A stretch of 13,779 nucleotides of DNA from an uncultured Bacilli bacterium (GCA_944358665.1 CALVRP010000014.1:1-13779); one strand, 5' to 3'; positions 1 to 7,107 are shown, counted from the first letter of the stretch. A program made the numbers and translations. The notes: generated by a model from the letters alone, not told the origin.

Positions 1-730
1 GATAAAGCGCTGCTGCTTTCAACAACAAATCAATACCTTTAAATTTTGTAAATTTCCCGGCAAAACTAATAACTTTCTTATAATCACCATTAATACCTAA
101 TTCTTTTAAAACCTCCTGCTTATCATACTCTTCTTTATAGAATACTGAAGGGTCATAACCATTTTTAATTAATAAAGTTTTATCTTTAGCAAATGGAAAT
201 GTCTCCTCTACTAATTTTGCATTATCTTCAGATATCGTAATTATTTTAAACGCTTTTGTTGCAGCTCTTTCGGCTTCTGCTCTAAATCTTGGGCTTTCAT
301 TATAACCAAACAAATCAGTCCCATGAGCAGTTATAACTAATGGTACATCAAAGCTCGCAGCAATGTCAGCCAAAAGCCATATATGTGAAGCATGAATAAC
401 ATCCGGTTCAAAAGTTTCTACTTCACTCGCTAACGCGTCAGTAAAGGTTTTATTATATAAATATAACTCTTCCGCCGTTAAATCATGAAATGATTTAACG
501 CTCCTTGGATGCGTAGTAAAACAAGGAAAATTGAATGGCAAACTTCCTTCGATTTTTTCTTTATCCGTAAAATACACTGGATGCAAATTCGGATTACTCA
601 CCTTAATGTTTTCTGGCATCACAATTCTTACATCATGGCCTTTTCTTATTAATGAATGCGCTATATTTGCGTTATACACTCCACTACCAGAACCAGTAAG
701 TGGAAAATGATTTACTAATAATATTTTCAT
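1..730 (-). CDS. GT4-family glycosyltransferase, N-terminal part (C-terminus cut by window edge)
   Basis: A retaining GT-B glycosyltransferase that would transfer a sugar from an activated donor to a membrane or cell-surface acceptor, as in glycolipid, teichoic acid or polysaccharide synthesis. About 243 codons are visible and the frame runs off the left edge. The N-terminus reads MKILLVNHFPLTGSGSG, the usual first beta strand and Gly-rich loop of the acceptor-side Rossmann fold. Further on come a HASHIW segment, VITAHGTD, ITISEDN, KNGYDPSVF and FAGKFTKFKGIDLLLKAAA, which is the start of the donor-side domain. The expected distal E-x7-E nucleotide-sugar motif lies outside the window. The ATG at 730 is preceded by GAGGGAGG with good spacing. 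No neighbour indicates the substrate; the family call is firm, the sugar unknown. Confidence 0.9.
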   Translation of the reverse strand, partial: MKILLVNHFPLTGSGSGVYNANIAHSLIRKGHDVRIVMPENIKVSNPNLHPVYFTDKEKIEGSLPFNFPCFTTHPRSVKSFHDLTAEELYLYNKTFTDALASEVETFEPDVIHASHIWLLADIAASFDVPLVITAHGTDLFGYNESPRFRAEAERAATKAFKIITISEDNAKLVEETFPFAKDKTLLIKNGYDPSVFYKEEYDKQEVLKELGINGDYKKVISFAGKFTKFKGIDLLLKAAALY

Positions 731-758
731 ATAATCCTCCCTCATAAAATATAAACCT

Positions 759-787
759 ATTATACACTAAAATATTAAAAAAGAAAA
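759..787 (-). promoter_or_regulatory. Putative promoter of the glycosyltransferase gene
   Basis: A perfect TATAAT (plus-strand 759-764) lies 28 bases upstream of the start codon. The hexamer 17 bp further upstream is only T-rich (TTTTCT, 782-787) and overlaps the hairpin of the preceding gene's terminator. Call rests mainly on the -10 box. Confidence 0.5.
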
Positions 788-804
788 ACTATTATTTAGT
801 TTTT
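776..804 (-). terminator. Hairpin terminator overlapping the stop of the small membrane protein gene
   Basis: The arms AAAAACTA and TAGTTTTT (784-791 and 797-804) are perfectly complementary around a 5-base loop, followed on the minus strand by CTTTTTT. The stem is AT-rich and includes the stop codon. A T run on the other side means it could also work on the plus strand. Confidence 0.6.
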
Positions 805-1293
805 TTGTTCCTCTTTTCTATTTCTAATAATAAACATAAATATTGGTCTTAAAAATCCTAATGACAAAACACTAAAAACGGTTAGAATATCACTATACTT
901 AATTATATATTTTTTAAATATTTTATATGTTATGACAACATCTAAAATAAAATTTAATAAAAGTAACACAAAGAAAATAATAAAAATATAACCAAAAGTT
1001 CCACCTTCAAAAATATAAATACCTAAGATAAAAGTTATTAATGAACTAACTGATAATAATATTCCAAGTCTATATGTCCCCGATATTTTACCTAAAATAT
1101 ATTTATTATAAAAAGGTAACCAAGCTAAAATAGGATATTTATACTTTAAGTTTTTACTAAACGCTTGCAAAGAAATACTTTCAAAAATATAAGTAATTAA
1201 CATATAAATAGCAATTAAAGTAATTATCGCTAAAAAGAAATAAAAGATACTCATCATAATTCCTAAAATAATCATTATACTAAATCCACCCAT
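796..1293 (-). CDS. Small multi-pass membrane protein, function unknown
   Basis: A 165-residue, very hydrophobic protein with about four membrane segments (roughly residues 6-36, 75-95, 99-125 and 137-158) and a basic C-terminal tail (RNRKEEQKN). The cytoplasmic-type stretch after the first segment contains AWLPFYNKYILGKI. That resembles the 'W.P.YN.Y.L.KI' signature of small Firmicutes membrane proteins such as the DUF5684 group, but the match is by eye and weak. The start at 1293 is supported by AAAGGAG eight bases upstream. It has its own TATAAT promoter and a terminator, so it appears monocistronic. No catalytic residues are recognisable and no function is assigned. Confidence 0.75.
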   Translation of the reverse strand: MGGFSIMIILGIMMSIFYFFLAIITLIAIYMLITYIFESISLQAFSKNLKYKYPILAWLPFYNKYILGKISGTYRLGILLSVSSLITFILGIYIFEGGTFGYIFIIFFVLLLLNFILDVVITYKIFKKYIIKYSDILTVFSVLSLGFLRPIFMFIIRNRKEEQKN

Positions 1294-1316
1294 TACAAAA
1301 CTCCTTTTCCAATTTT

Positions 1317-1345
1317 ATTATACACAATACTAAAGAAAAAAACTA
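1317..1345 (-). promoter_or_regulatory. Promoter with -35 region inside the preceding terminator
   Basis: TATAAT (1317-1322) is separated by exactly 17 bp from TAGTTT (1340-1345). The latter is formed by the 3' arm and T tract of the terminator at 1336-1362. The -35 match to TTGACA is poor (2 of 6). Confidence 0.6.
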
Positions 1346-1362
1346 GATAGCAATCATCTAGT
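1336..1362 (-). terminator. Intrinsic terminator of the rhodanese/thioredoxin lipoprotein operon
   Basis: Perfect 7-bp stem ACTAGAT/ATCTAGT (1342-1348, 1356-1362), 7-base loop, then T6 or more on the minus strand. It starts three bases after the stop codon at 1366. It belongs to a hairpin family repeated in this window. Confidence 0.9.
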
Positions 1363-1365
1363 AAA

Positions 1366-2235
1366 TTATTTTGCATTTTTTATACTATCAAAATATACAT
1401 CATAACTATTTTTATGTTGAGAAGTTATAGCATTTATCATTTCTTCTTTATATTCGTCACTAAAGCCTGTAAATGTTTGGTCACCAATAACTGTATATGG
1501 AACGCCTGTTATATCTTCATTCATACTTTGGGAAAATACTTCTAGTAAATTAGCATTTTTTTCATTATTCCAAACCTCAAAAGTATTTAAGGTATAATAA
1601 TCTCCATACTGCTCTTTAATACTTTCAAAAAATTCAAATTCGGCCTCACAATGCGGACAACCATCACCCCAAAAGAAATATATATTAACTTTATTTTCAT
1701 CATATTTTATATCATCAAGAGTAACATCATTATTAATTGTTTCTTCTTCAGTACTAATATCTTTAGTTGAAGTTTCTTCATCTACTTCTTTTTTTAATAC
1801 ATATGATGAAAACCATTCATCAAAACCATCATAATCTTTATAATAATTTGTATCATTGTCACTATTTGCATCTAGAAAATCTACCATTTTTCCATTATGA
1901 AAAATAACAAAAGAGGGATAATATTTAATTTCATCACCTAAAGTTGTTTCTTTTATATCGGAAAATGCCATTTTATAAAAACTAATTTGCTTATCACCAG
2001 TATATTCAGTTAAAACTTTCTCAAAATTTTCCGAATTAGCGCAAGCTGGCTGATAAATGAAAATAGCAAAAGATTCTTTATCATTAATTAAATCTTCTAA
2101 CATATCTTTATCTAGCTCTATAAATTCATCATCACCATAATATTTATCTTCCAGGTAAAAAGGTTCTTCATTTTTATTACATCCTGTAAGCACCAAAATA
2201 CTTAAAATAAATAAACACACTACTATTTTTTTCAT
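1366..2235 (-). CDS. Lipoprotein with two thioredoxin-like domains (one CPHC, one degenerate)
   Basis: An exported, lipid-anchored thiol-disulfide protein of 289 residues. A basic start and hydrophobic core end in the lipobox LTGC (Cys19 would be lipidated). Residues about 40-145 form a first thioredoxin-like domain with YQPACANS at the active-site position (Cys65 kept, second Cys replaced by Ser68) and a likely cis-proline in YYPSF (Pro107). An acidic Thr/Glu/Ser linker (about 149-178) leads to a second domain with the complete motif GCPHC (Cys193, Cys196) and cis-proline in GVPYT (Pro246). The start overlaps the stop of the rhodanese-like gene (ATGA), with GAGGT upstream, so the two are translationally coupled. 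Role is presumably reduction or exchange of extracytoplasmic thiols; the partner is unknown. The tandem arrangement with one incomplete site is unusual. Confidence 0.88.
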   Translation of the reverse strand: MKKIVVCLFILSILVLTGCNKNEEPFYLEDKYYGDDEFIELDKDMLEDLINDKESFAIFIYQPACANSENFEKVLTEYTGDKQISFYKMAFSDIKETTLGDEIKYYPSFVIFHNGKMVDFLDANSDNDTNYYKDYDGFDEWFSSYVLKKEVDEETSTKDISTEEETINNDVTLDDIKYDENKVNIYFFWGDGCPHCEAEFEFFESIKEQYGDYYTLNTFEVWNNEKNANLLEVFSQSMNEDITGVPYTVIGDQTFTGFSDEYKEEMINAITSQHKNSYDVYFDSIKNAK

Positions 2236-2900
2236 GCTTTTACCTCGTGCAGATTATCAAAATCAATGTCATGATAAGTAACGCGCCAAAAGTCATAAGA
2301 TGTACTGCCATCTTTATTTTCTTTTTTTACTTCAACATTATTGTCACCATCATAATACCAGTAACCACCAACATTATAAATTTTATTTTCATCCCAGCCT
2401 AAAGCGACTAACATGTTTTTCATTTGACCAGCATAGCCACCGCCTCCACACATTAAGAAAATATTTTTATCTTTTGGAAAGAAATACTCTAATATTTCTA
2501 ATGATTCTTCATAATTAGCTGTATATTTATCATCTTCATAAGTATATAAAGTGTCTCCGGTATAACTATCGCCAACTTCTTCTGGAAGATTAGTAACATT
2601 AACAATTAAAGGATAAGGTACCACTTCAAAACCTTTAACAAATCCAGAAAGATAAGAGTCACCACCAATTGCTTCATAATTACCAGGATCCTTAAGCATC
2701 CGCATATCCCGGTAAACACTATCTTCTCTATTTAAATAATCATCGATAGTTTCTTCATTAATATTTTTATCAATACCAAACTCTTCACCTCTAATACCAC
2801 TAGTAACTTCTGGTTTAGGTAAAGTTTCTAAGTTATTATTACAAGCACATAATCCAGTACAAATTAACAATAGAAAACCTATTAAAAATAATTTTCTCAT
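2232..2900 (-). CDS. Rhodanese-like lipoprotein
   Basis: A 222-residue exported lipoprotein carrying one rhodanese-like domain. The signal MRKLFLIGFLLLICTGLCAC ends in lipobox LCAC, with Cys20 as the lipidation site. RDMRML (about 64-69) resembles the domain's opening 'D-x-R' strand. FLMCGGGGYAGQMKNML places Cys151 in the catalytic loop, followed by LGWDENKIYNVGGYWYY, the usual rhodanese ending (GW..VYN..GG...W). The frame stays open to 2951, but the promoter -10 box at 2923-2928 lies inside that extension. AAAGGAG precedes the ATG at 2900, which is therefore the start. It overlaps the double-thioredoxin lipoprotein by four bases, suggesting a sulfane-sulfur or thiol relay outside the membrane. 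The catalytic loop is Gly-rich rather than the classical CxxGxR, so sulfurtransferase activity is inferred. Confidence 0.85.
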   Translation of the reverse strand: MRKLFLIGFLLLICTGLCACNNNLETLPKPEVTSGIRGEEFGIDKNINEETIDDYLNREDSVYRDMRMLKDPGNYEAIGGDSYLSGFVKGFEVVPYPLIVNVTNLPEEVGDSYTGDTLYTYEDDKYTANYEESLEILEYFFPKDKNIFLMCGGGGYAGQMKNMLVALGWDENKIYNVGGYWYYDGDNNVEVKKENKDGSTSYDFWRVTYHDIDFDNLHEVKA

Positions 2901-2922
2901 CTTTTTAGCTCCTTTCAAAACC

Positions 2923-2951
2923 ATTATATATTTAACCATAATAAAAACCAA
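2923..2951 (-). promoter_or_regulatory. Promoter of the rhodanese/thioredoxin operon
   Basis: Perfect TATAAT (2923-2928), 17-bp spacer, TTGGTT as -35 (2946-2951). Transcription would begin just before the AAAGGAG site, which fixes the translation start at 2900. Confidence 0.7.
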
Positions 2952-2965
2952 TAACGCATTGGTTG

Positions 2966-2989
2966 AAAAAGCTCAACTTTTAGTTGAGC
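2966..2989 (-). terminator. Intrinsic terminator of the XRE regulator gene, overlapping its last codons
   Basis: Perfect 7-bp stem GCTCAAC/GTTGAGC (2983-2989 and 2971-2977) with a 5-base loop and TTTTT on the minus strand. The first arm encodes the last two residues and the TAA stop lies in the loop. Confidence 0.9.
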
Positions 2990-3687
2990 GCATGTGAACA
3001 GCTTTGTTCAAAGGAAAGCGGAACATTGTATGTCGTTGTTTTACCATCTTTATCAGTCGCATCAATAGTTAAGTATAAACTATTATCAGCGTATTCTTTA
3101 CACATTTTTTGATAGTCAAGTACCGTTAATGTCACAGTTTGTAAGTATTCTTCTAAAGTAACAGCTTTTTCATTATAAACCGATGAGCTTATTTCTTTAG
3201 CCACATCATTTTCTTTTTCATACAAAGTGCACTCAATTTCTTCATATTCTTCATTATTTTCTTCGCCGCAATATTCAATATCAGTAATGTAAATAGAAGA
3301 TTTTTGATCATTATAAGCAATATTACCAGATATATTAAAATCCCCACAAGCACTAGTTAAAGTTTTAAAACTAAAATTAGAATCCTCTCTTTGAAGTAAA
3401 ACAATTAAAATGATGATAATAATAATTAAAACAATAAATAAACTAATTATAAATATTTTTTTATGATTACTTTTTTTCTTTATTTTCCCTTCAAACATTT
3501 CTTCCAAGCTAACATTAAAGTCTTCACTCATTTGTTTAATAAGTGCCATATCGGGCATATTTTTGCCGTTTTCCCATTTACTTACAGCTTGATAAGTTAC
3601 ATTATATTTTTCTGCAAGTTCTTTCTGTGTTAAATTGTTTTTCTTTCTTATTTCTTTTATAAATTTACCAAAGTTTTCCTGATTCAT
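2980..3687 (-). CDS. Membrane-anchored XRE-family regulator with Cys-containing ectodomain
   Basis: A one-component regulator of 235 residues. The N-terminal HTH (about 7-62) is typical XRE: LTQKELAEKYNVTYQAVSKWENGKNMPD, interrupted here only by reading position, with recognition helix around TYQAVSKWE. A basic stretch (KIKKKSNHKK) precedes a single Ile/Leu-rich membrane segment (about 78-99), so the HTH is cytoplasmic and the remaining 135 residues lie outside. That ectodomain has five cysteines (114, 140, 153, 196, 230) and no family I recognise. It lies directly upstream of, but is separated by a terminator from, the thiol-active lipoprotein operon, which it may control. Start at 3687 follows GAAGGTGA. 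DNA binding is certain as a fold; ligand and target are unknown. Confidence 0.88.
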   Translation of the reverse strand: MNQENFGKFIKEIRKKNNLTQKELAEKYNVTYQAVSKWENGKNMPDMALIKQMSEDFNVSLEEMFEGKIKKKSNHKKIFIISLFIVLIIIIIILIVLLQREDSNFSFKTLTSACGDFNISGNIAYNDQKSSIYITDIEYCGEENNEEYEEIECTLYEKENDVAKEISSSVYNEKAVTLEEYLQTVTLTVLDYQKMCKEYADNSLYLTIDATDKDGKTTTYNVPLSFEQSCSHALN

Positions 3688-3717
3688 ACTTCACCTTCAA
3701 TCTATAAAGTTATTACT

Positions 3718-3746
3718 ATTATACCATTTACTAAATAAAAAAACTA
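3718..3746 (-). promoter_or_regulatory. Promoter of the Cys-ectodomain XRE gene, -35 inside preceding terminator
   Basis: Extended -10 TGGTATAAT with TATAAT at 3718-3723, a 17-bp spacer, and TAGTTT (3741-3746) supplied by the terminator of the upstream pseudogene. Confidence 0.65.
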
Positions 3747-3759
3747 GATAATACTAGTT
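3737..3759 (-). terminator. Intrinsic terminator after the broken surface-protein gene
   Basis: Stem AACTAG/CTAGTT (3742-3747, 3754-3759), 6-base loop, then TTTTT on the minus strand, 18 bases after the stop at 3778. Same hairpin family as at 1336, 8797 and 11938. Confidence 0.85.
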
Positions 3760-3777
3760 CTGTAACTTTCCATAATT

Positions 3778-4941
3778 TTATTTTGAATTGTCATTATTTT
3801 TAGCCTTTTTAACCTTTGTAACTGATAAAATGGTGATAATGGCAACAATAATAAGTTCAAAGCCAGTTATCAAAATAACAAACGGTTCTGATTTAGAAGT
3901 CGAAGGAACATTTACTATCTGTGTTGGAATATCAGTAGATGTTTCTTCTGAAATCTCTTCTGTCACTCCATCATTTATAACATATGGATCATCTGTTGTT
4001 CCGCTTCCGCTCAATGTGATATTGGCCTTTAAAAATACTACAGGACGAACACCAATTTCTGATGAATTAGATGCTAAATAATTTATCATTCCTTTAAGCC
4101 CATAACCATGACCAACAGCTACTGCATGTGCAGAAGCTTCGACAGACTCATTAGCGGCCGCATTAATAGTCCAATACGCTGACATATCAGGAATTTCTAA
4201 TAAATAATTTTCATCACAAAGTGTTTGATTATTCAACACACCCTCAAACATTACAGTTGCTGAAGTACATGATGGATTAGTACTAGCCCTTAATACATCG
4301 CTTACATTTATAAGCCCTATATTACCTGTCCAAGTATATAACTTTTCACTAGCTATATTTTTGGTAATACTATCATTTTTACTTTATGACAAATATTCAT
4401 CTGCACCTATATTAAATACATGACTTTGCAATTGAATTTTTGCGACATCGCTCAATGTATTATAATACGTTTCATTTAAAATTTCTTTTATTGTTGAATC
4501 TTCAGTTACAGTTCCACTATAATGGCCGCTTGGTGTTTGAAACGTTCCACTAATTGCAGAAAAGACACCGCAACCATTATTTGAATTAACACAATAAGTA
4601 TTGTTAGCAACCCCTCGATTATTTGCTTCATCAAAGGCGACAGTTGTATAACCTTTATTTTGAGGATATAGTTCATTTCTAATTATTTTATAAGTACCAT
4701 CTGATTCTTTAGCAACTATTCTCCATAATTCATCATTAAATTCAATATAGTTATTTGGGTTTGTTCCACGGTAAATATACCTTTCATCTTCATAACTATC
4801 AACATATAAACCATCTCCACTAGTCACCAAATCAACATCAACGCCACCTAATGATAATGCTTTAGCTGCGTCTCCTGGCAAAAATACTATTAGCCCTACA
4901 ACAATGCAAAACAATAATTTGTAAAACCTCAAAACACTCAC
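3778..4941 (-). pseudogene. Secreted, C-terminally anchored surface protein broken by one in-frame TAA
   Basis: Read in a single frame this is one gene of 388 codons. A TAA at 4384-4386 splits it into an upstream 185-residue part and a downstream part. Translating through 4252-4383 gives clean homologous sequence (YTWTGNIGLINVSDVLRAS), matching VTWNGNVALISHSDYMRAN of the intact copy at 9845-10903. The first part has a signal peptide ending near AKALS, then GTNPNNYIEFNDELWRIVA; the second has GVRPVVFLKANITLSGSGT, a Thr/Glu linker, VPSTSKS, a membrane segment and a basic tail. The truncated product would be secreted without its anchor. Start is GTG at 4941, or TTG at 4932, which aligns with the paralogue's best start. 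A nonsense mutation is simplest; sequencing error or readthrough is possible. Confidence 0.8.
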
Positions 4942-4972
4942 GCTCTTTATCTTTCCCTAATCTAACATTTTT

Positions 4973-5001
4973 ATTATACCATTAGCGAATTTACAAAAAA
5001 A
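4973..5001 (-). promoter_or_regulatory. Promoter of the broken surface-protein gene
   Basis: Extended -10 TGGTATAAT (TATAAT at 4973-4978) with no recognisable -35, only T-rich sequence at 17 bp. GGTATAATAAAAATGT is identical to the sequence upstream of the intact paralogue. Weak -35 and the upstream repeat suggest dependence on an activator. Confidence 0.65.
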
Positions 5002-5035
5002 TAAAAATTTGAAACAATTTTTATTTAAAATGAAG

Positions 5036-5053
5036 ATTAGACAAAATTAGACA
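5036..5053 (-). promoter_or_regulatory. Candidate activator site: direct repeat TGTCTAAT, 10-bp period
   Basis: Two exact copies of ATTAGACA (5036-5043 and 5046-5053; TGTCTAAT on the coding strand) ten bp apart. Exactly 57 bp separate it from the -10 box, the same as for the related site at 11022-11039. Confidence 0.5.
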
Positions 5054-5068
5054 TTCATATATAAATAC

Positions 5069-5097
5069 AAAAACTAAATACAATAATAGTATTTAGT
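5069..5097 (-). terminator. Intrinsic terminator after the IFGD-repeat gene
   Basis: Perfect 9-bp stem ACTAAATAC/GTATTTAGT (5073-5081, 5089-5097), 7-base loop, then TTTTT on the minus strand. It lies about 160 bases past the stop at 5261. Confidence 0.8.
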
Positions 5098-5260
5098 CAG
5101 AGTATCGACAAACTTCAATTATTTAATAGCCAATTTTTTTGTATGAAATAAATATAATAAGTTTTTAATAAAATTATTTTTTAAGAATTTTTATTTTTTT
5201 AACATAAATGAAGTGTTTTTGTCTGTATATGAAACAAAAAATAATTAAGTAAAAACATAA
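5098..5260 (-). other. Untranslated stretch with no recognised gene
   Basis: Very AT-rich sequence between the stop of the IFGD-repeat gene and its likely terminator. I see no supported reading frame, tRNA-like fold or strong hairpin. Together with 4942-5097 this forms a gap of about 320 bases whose only contents are the terminator, the direct-repeat site and the promoter listed separately. Confidence 0.5.
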
Positions 5261-6040
5261 TCATTTTTTACTAATTTTACTATCACCAAATATATCAAAT
5301 TCTTCCGTATACTTAACATCACCATGGCTATCTTTAATTTTGGCATCCCCAAAAATACCATATTCTTTACGGTAAACTGTATTGTAATTTTTATCACGAT
5401 AGTTGACATCGCCAAATATATTACGTTCCCCACGCATTATTTCATTTCCTTGCTTATCTCTAATAATTTCATCACCGAATATTCCTCTTTCGCCTCTAGC
5501 TACCACATTACCATGGGAATCTCTATAAATTTTATCACCAAAAATACCTCGTTCTACTCTAATATTTTCATCTCTTTTTTTATAACTTGGTGTATATGAA
5601 CTATAACTAGAACTATAGTTTGAACCATAGCTAGAACCATAATTTGAACTATAACTAGATGGTACATAGCTATCATCCTTAGGATAAGCTAAATACATAT
5701 TAATAATAATTGGTGGTAATGTAACAATAATTGTCACAATAATACGGCCAATCAACTCGTAATCAGTAATCTTTCCAGAAACAATAAACATTGTTAAAGC
5801 GTAAGCAACTACAAACATCACTTTAGAATAGTAACAATCATCAGTTTCAATTTTAATTTTAGTAAATATTGAAACTAATTTCGTTACTAACCAAACAAAA
5901 ATATTTACAAAAATACAGTAAAGTACCAATGCCCCAATTTCTAGCAAAATAGAATCAATGTTTAAGGACGTGATAAAAAAGTATGCATAACCACCTAAAG
6001 CTATACAACATAAAGTAATAATATAAAATACTATTCTCAT
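5261..6040 (-). CDS. Four-TM protein with Ser/Tyr-rich linker and five 21-residue IFGD repeats
   Basis: A 259-residue protein of unknown function with three visible parts. Residues 1-118 hold about four membrane segments (near 2-22, 31-53, 73-89, 98-117). Residues 123-153 are a low-complexity linker of Ser, Tyr, Gly and Asn (SSYGSNYSSSYSSY). Residues 166-259 are five tandem units beginning IFGD at 166, 187, 208, 229 and 250, the last truncated. The consensus is about IFGD-x-I-x-R-D-x-x-G-N-x4-RGERG, where 'D-x-x-G' suggests a beta-hairpin turn. Four membrane segments and a basic tail suggest the repeats are cytoplasmic. GGGAGTAGGTG precedes the ATG at 6040. Transcription appears monocistronic. 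Repeats of this style occur in hypothetical proteins, with no role known to me. Confidence 0.85.
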   Translation of the reverse strand: MRIVFYIITLCCIALGGYAYFFITSLNIDSILLEIGALVLYCIFVNIFVWLVTKLVSIFTKIKIETDDCYYSKVMFVVAYALTMFIVSGKITDYELIGRIIVTIIVTLPPIIINMYLAYPKDDSYVPSSYSSNYGSSYGSNYSSSYSSYTPSYKKRDENIRVERGIFGDKIYRDSHGNVVARGERGIFGDEIIRDKQGNEIMRGERNIFGDVNYRDKNYNTVYRKEYGIFGDAKIKDSHGDVKYTEEFDIFGDSKISKK

Positions 6041-6062
6041 AAAACACCTACTCCCTATTTAC

Positions 6063-6090
6063 ATTATATCATTAATTATAAAAAAAGCTA
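6063..6090 (-). promoter_or_regulatory. Promoter of the IFGD-repeat gene
   Basis: Extended -10 TGATATAAT (TATAAT at 6063-6068). The region 16 bp upstream reads TAGCTT (6085-6090) and again overlaps the tail of the preceding terminator. Confidence 0.55.
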
Positions 6091-6104
6091 GATAAAATAT
6101 CTAG
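6080..6104 (-). terminator. Intrinsic terminator of the aldo/keto reductase gene
   Basis: Perfect 7-bp stem CTAGATA/TATCTAG (6088-6094, 6098-6104), 3-base loop, then C and T7 on the minus strand. It lies nine bases after the stop at 6114. Confidence 0.9.
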
Positions 6105-6113
6105 ATAAATGAT

Positions 6114-7073
6114 TTACCAATTTTCATATCTTTCATTTTTGCTAATATTAGCAATATCTCGCATATCTTCTTCACTTAATTTAAAATCAAAAATACTATA
6201 ATTTTCTAAAATATGGTCTGGATCACTTGAACCTGGAATAACTATATATCCGGCTTGTAATTGCCATCTTAAGATAATCTGCGCTGATGTTTTATTATAT
6301 TTTTCAGCAAGTGTTTTTATAACATCATTATTAAAATTTTCTGATGTGTGACCTCGTCCACCAAAAGGATACCATGATTCCATAATAATACCATACTGAC
6401 TAACATAATTCTGAAGATTTGTATTTTGGTAATAAATATGATTTTCATTTTGAATAACGGCAGGAACTATTTCAGCATATGATAAAACTTCATCTACCGC
6501 TTCCTTTGTGTAATAATTTGATATACCAATAGATCTAACCTTACCGGCGCGGGTAGCGTCTTCCATAGCTTTATAAACTTCTTCATCATTATTTCCAGGT
6601 TGATGGATTAAAAGTAAGTCAATATAATCTGTATCTAACCTTTTAAGTGACTCATCTACTGAATTATAAGCATTATCATAATTACTAGGCATTATTTTAG
6701 TTGTAATAAAAACATCTTCTCTTGTTACAATTCCATCATTAATTGCTCTTTTTATGCCGTTCCCAACACCCATTTCATTTCCATAATATTGCGCAGTATC
6801 TATTAATCTATAACCATCTTTTAAAGCGTGATAAACTGAATTTGCTGTTTCTTCATCATCTTGTGTCCAAGTACCAAGACTAATTATAGGCATCTCATAA
6901 CCACTATTTAATTTAACTGTTTTTGTATCAAAATTAAAATCATTATTAGAAATATTATTATTTTCTTTCAACTGTCTCTCCTCCTTATTTTCTTTATTAA
7001 TAATCATAAAACCTATAAAAACTCCAACTAGTATAACTAACACACATAAAGTAACTATTATTTTTCTTTTCAT
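6114..7073 (-). CDS. Aldo/keto reductase with N-terminal membrane anchor
   Basis: NAD(P)H-dependent reductase of aldehydes or ketones, 319 residues. The catalytic tetrad is complete: Asp92 and Tyr97 in IDTAQYYGNE, Lys126 in ITTKIMPS, His157 in LLLIHQPG. SIGISNY and IVIPGSSDPDHI (cofactor phosphate region; usually IPKS, here IPGSS) also fit. Unlike most of the family, the barrel (from about KLNSGYEMP, residue 54) is preceded by a membrane segment (about 4-25, after MKRK) and an Asn/Glu/Lys linker. There is no lipobox. Positive-inside charges would put the enzyme outside, which is odd for a nicotinamide-dependent enzyme; a tail-in topology cannot be excluded. AAGGAG precedes the ATG. Its own promoter has MerR-type architecture. 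Substrate unknown. Confidence 0.92.
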   Translation of the reverse strand: MKRKIIVTLCVLVILVGVFIGFMIINKENKEERQLKENNNISNNDFNFDTKTVKLNSGYEMPIISLGTWTQDDEETANSVYHALKDGYRLIDTAQYYGNEMGVGNGIKRAINDGIVTREDVFITTKIMPSNYDNAYNSVDESLKRLDTDYIDLLLIHQPGNNDEEVYKAMEDATRAGKVRSIGISNYYTKEAVDEVLSYAEIVPAVIQNENHIYYQNTNLQNYVSQYGIIMESWYPFGGRGHTSENFNNDVIKTLAEKYNKTSAQIILRWQLQAGYIVIPGSSDPDHILENYSIFDFKLSEEDMRDIANISKNERYENW

Positions 7074-7107
7074 TTGGTTTCTCCTTTTCGTATTCCTGTT
7101 TAGTATA

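Noticed and set aside
2300..2518. Plus-strand open frames opposite minus-strand genes (also at 3788, 5324, 8503, 9888 and 11608)
   Set aside because: All are antisense shadows of well-supported genes, with odd compositions and no ribosome binding sites.
2901..2951. Upstream start at 2951 for the rhodanese-like lipoprotein
   Set aside because: It would place 17 residues before the signal peptide and includes the -10 box; the ATG at 2900 has an ideal ribosome binding site and yields a proper lipobox.
4384..4386. Alternative genetic code explaining the in-frame stop
   Set aside because: The codon is TAA, which also ends other genes here, and TGA is used as stop at gene overlaps while TGG encodes Trp.
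5245..5433. 62-codon minus-strand frame overlapping the IFGD-repeat gene
   Set aside because: Out-of-frame shadow of the 63-bp repeats; the overlapping frame has the start signal and repeat structure.
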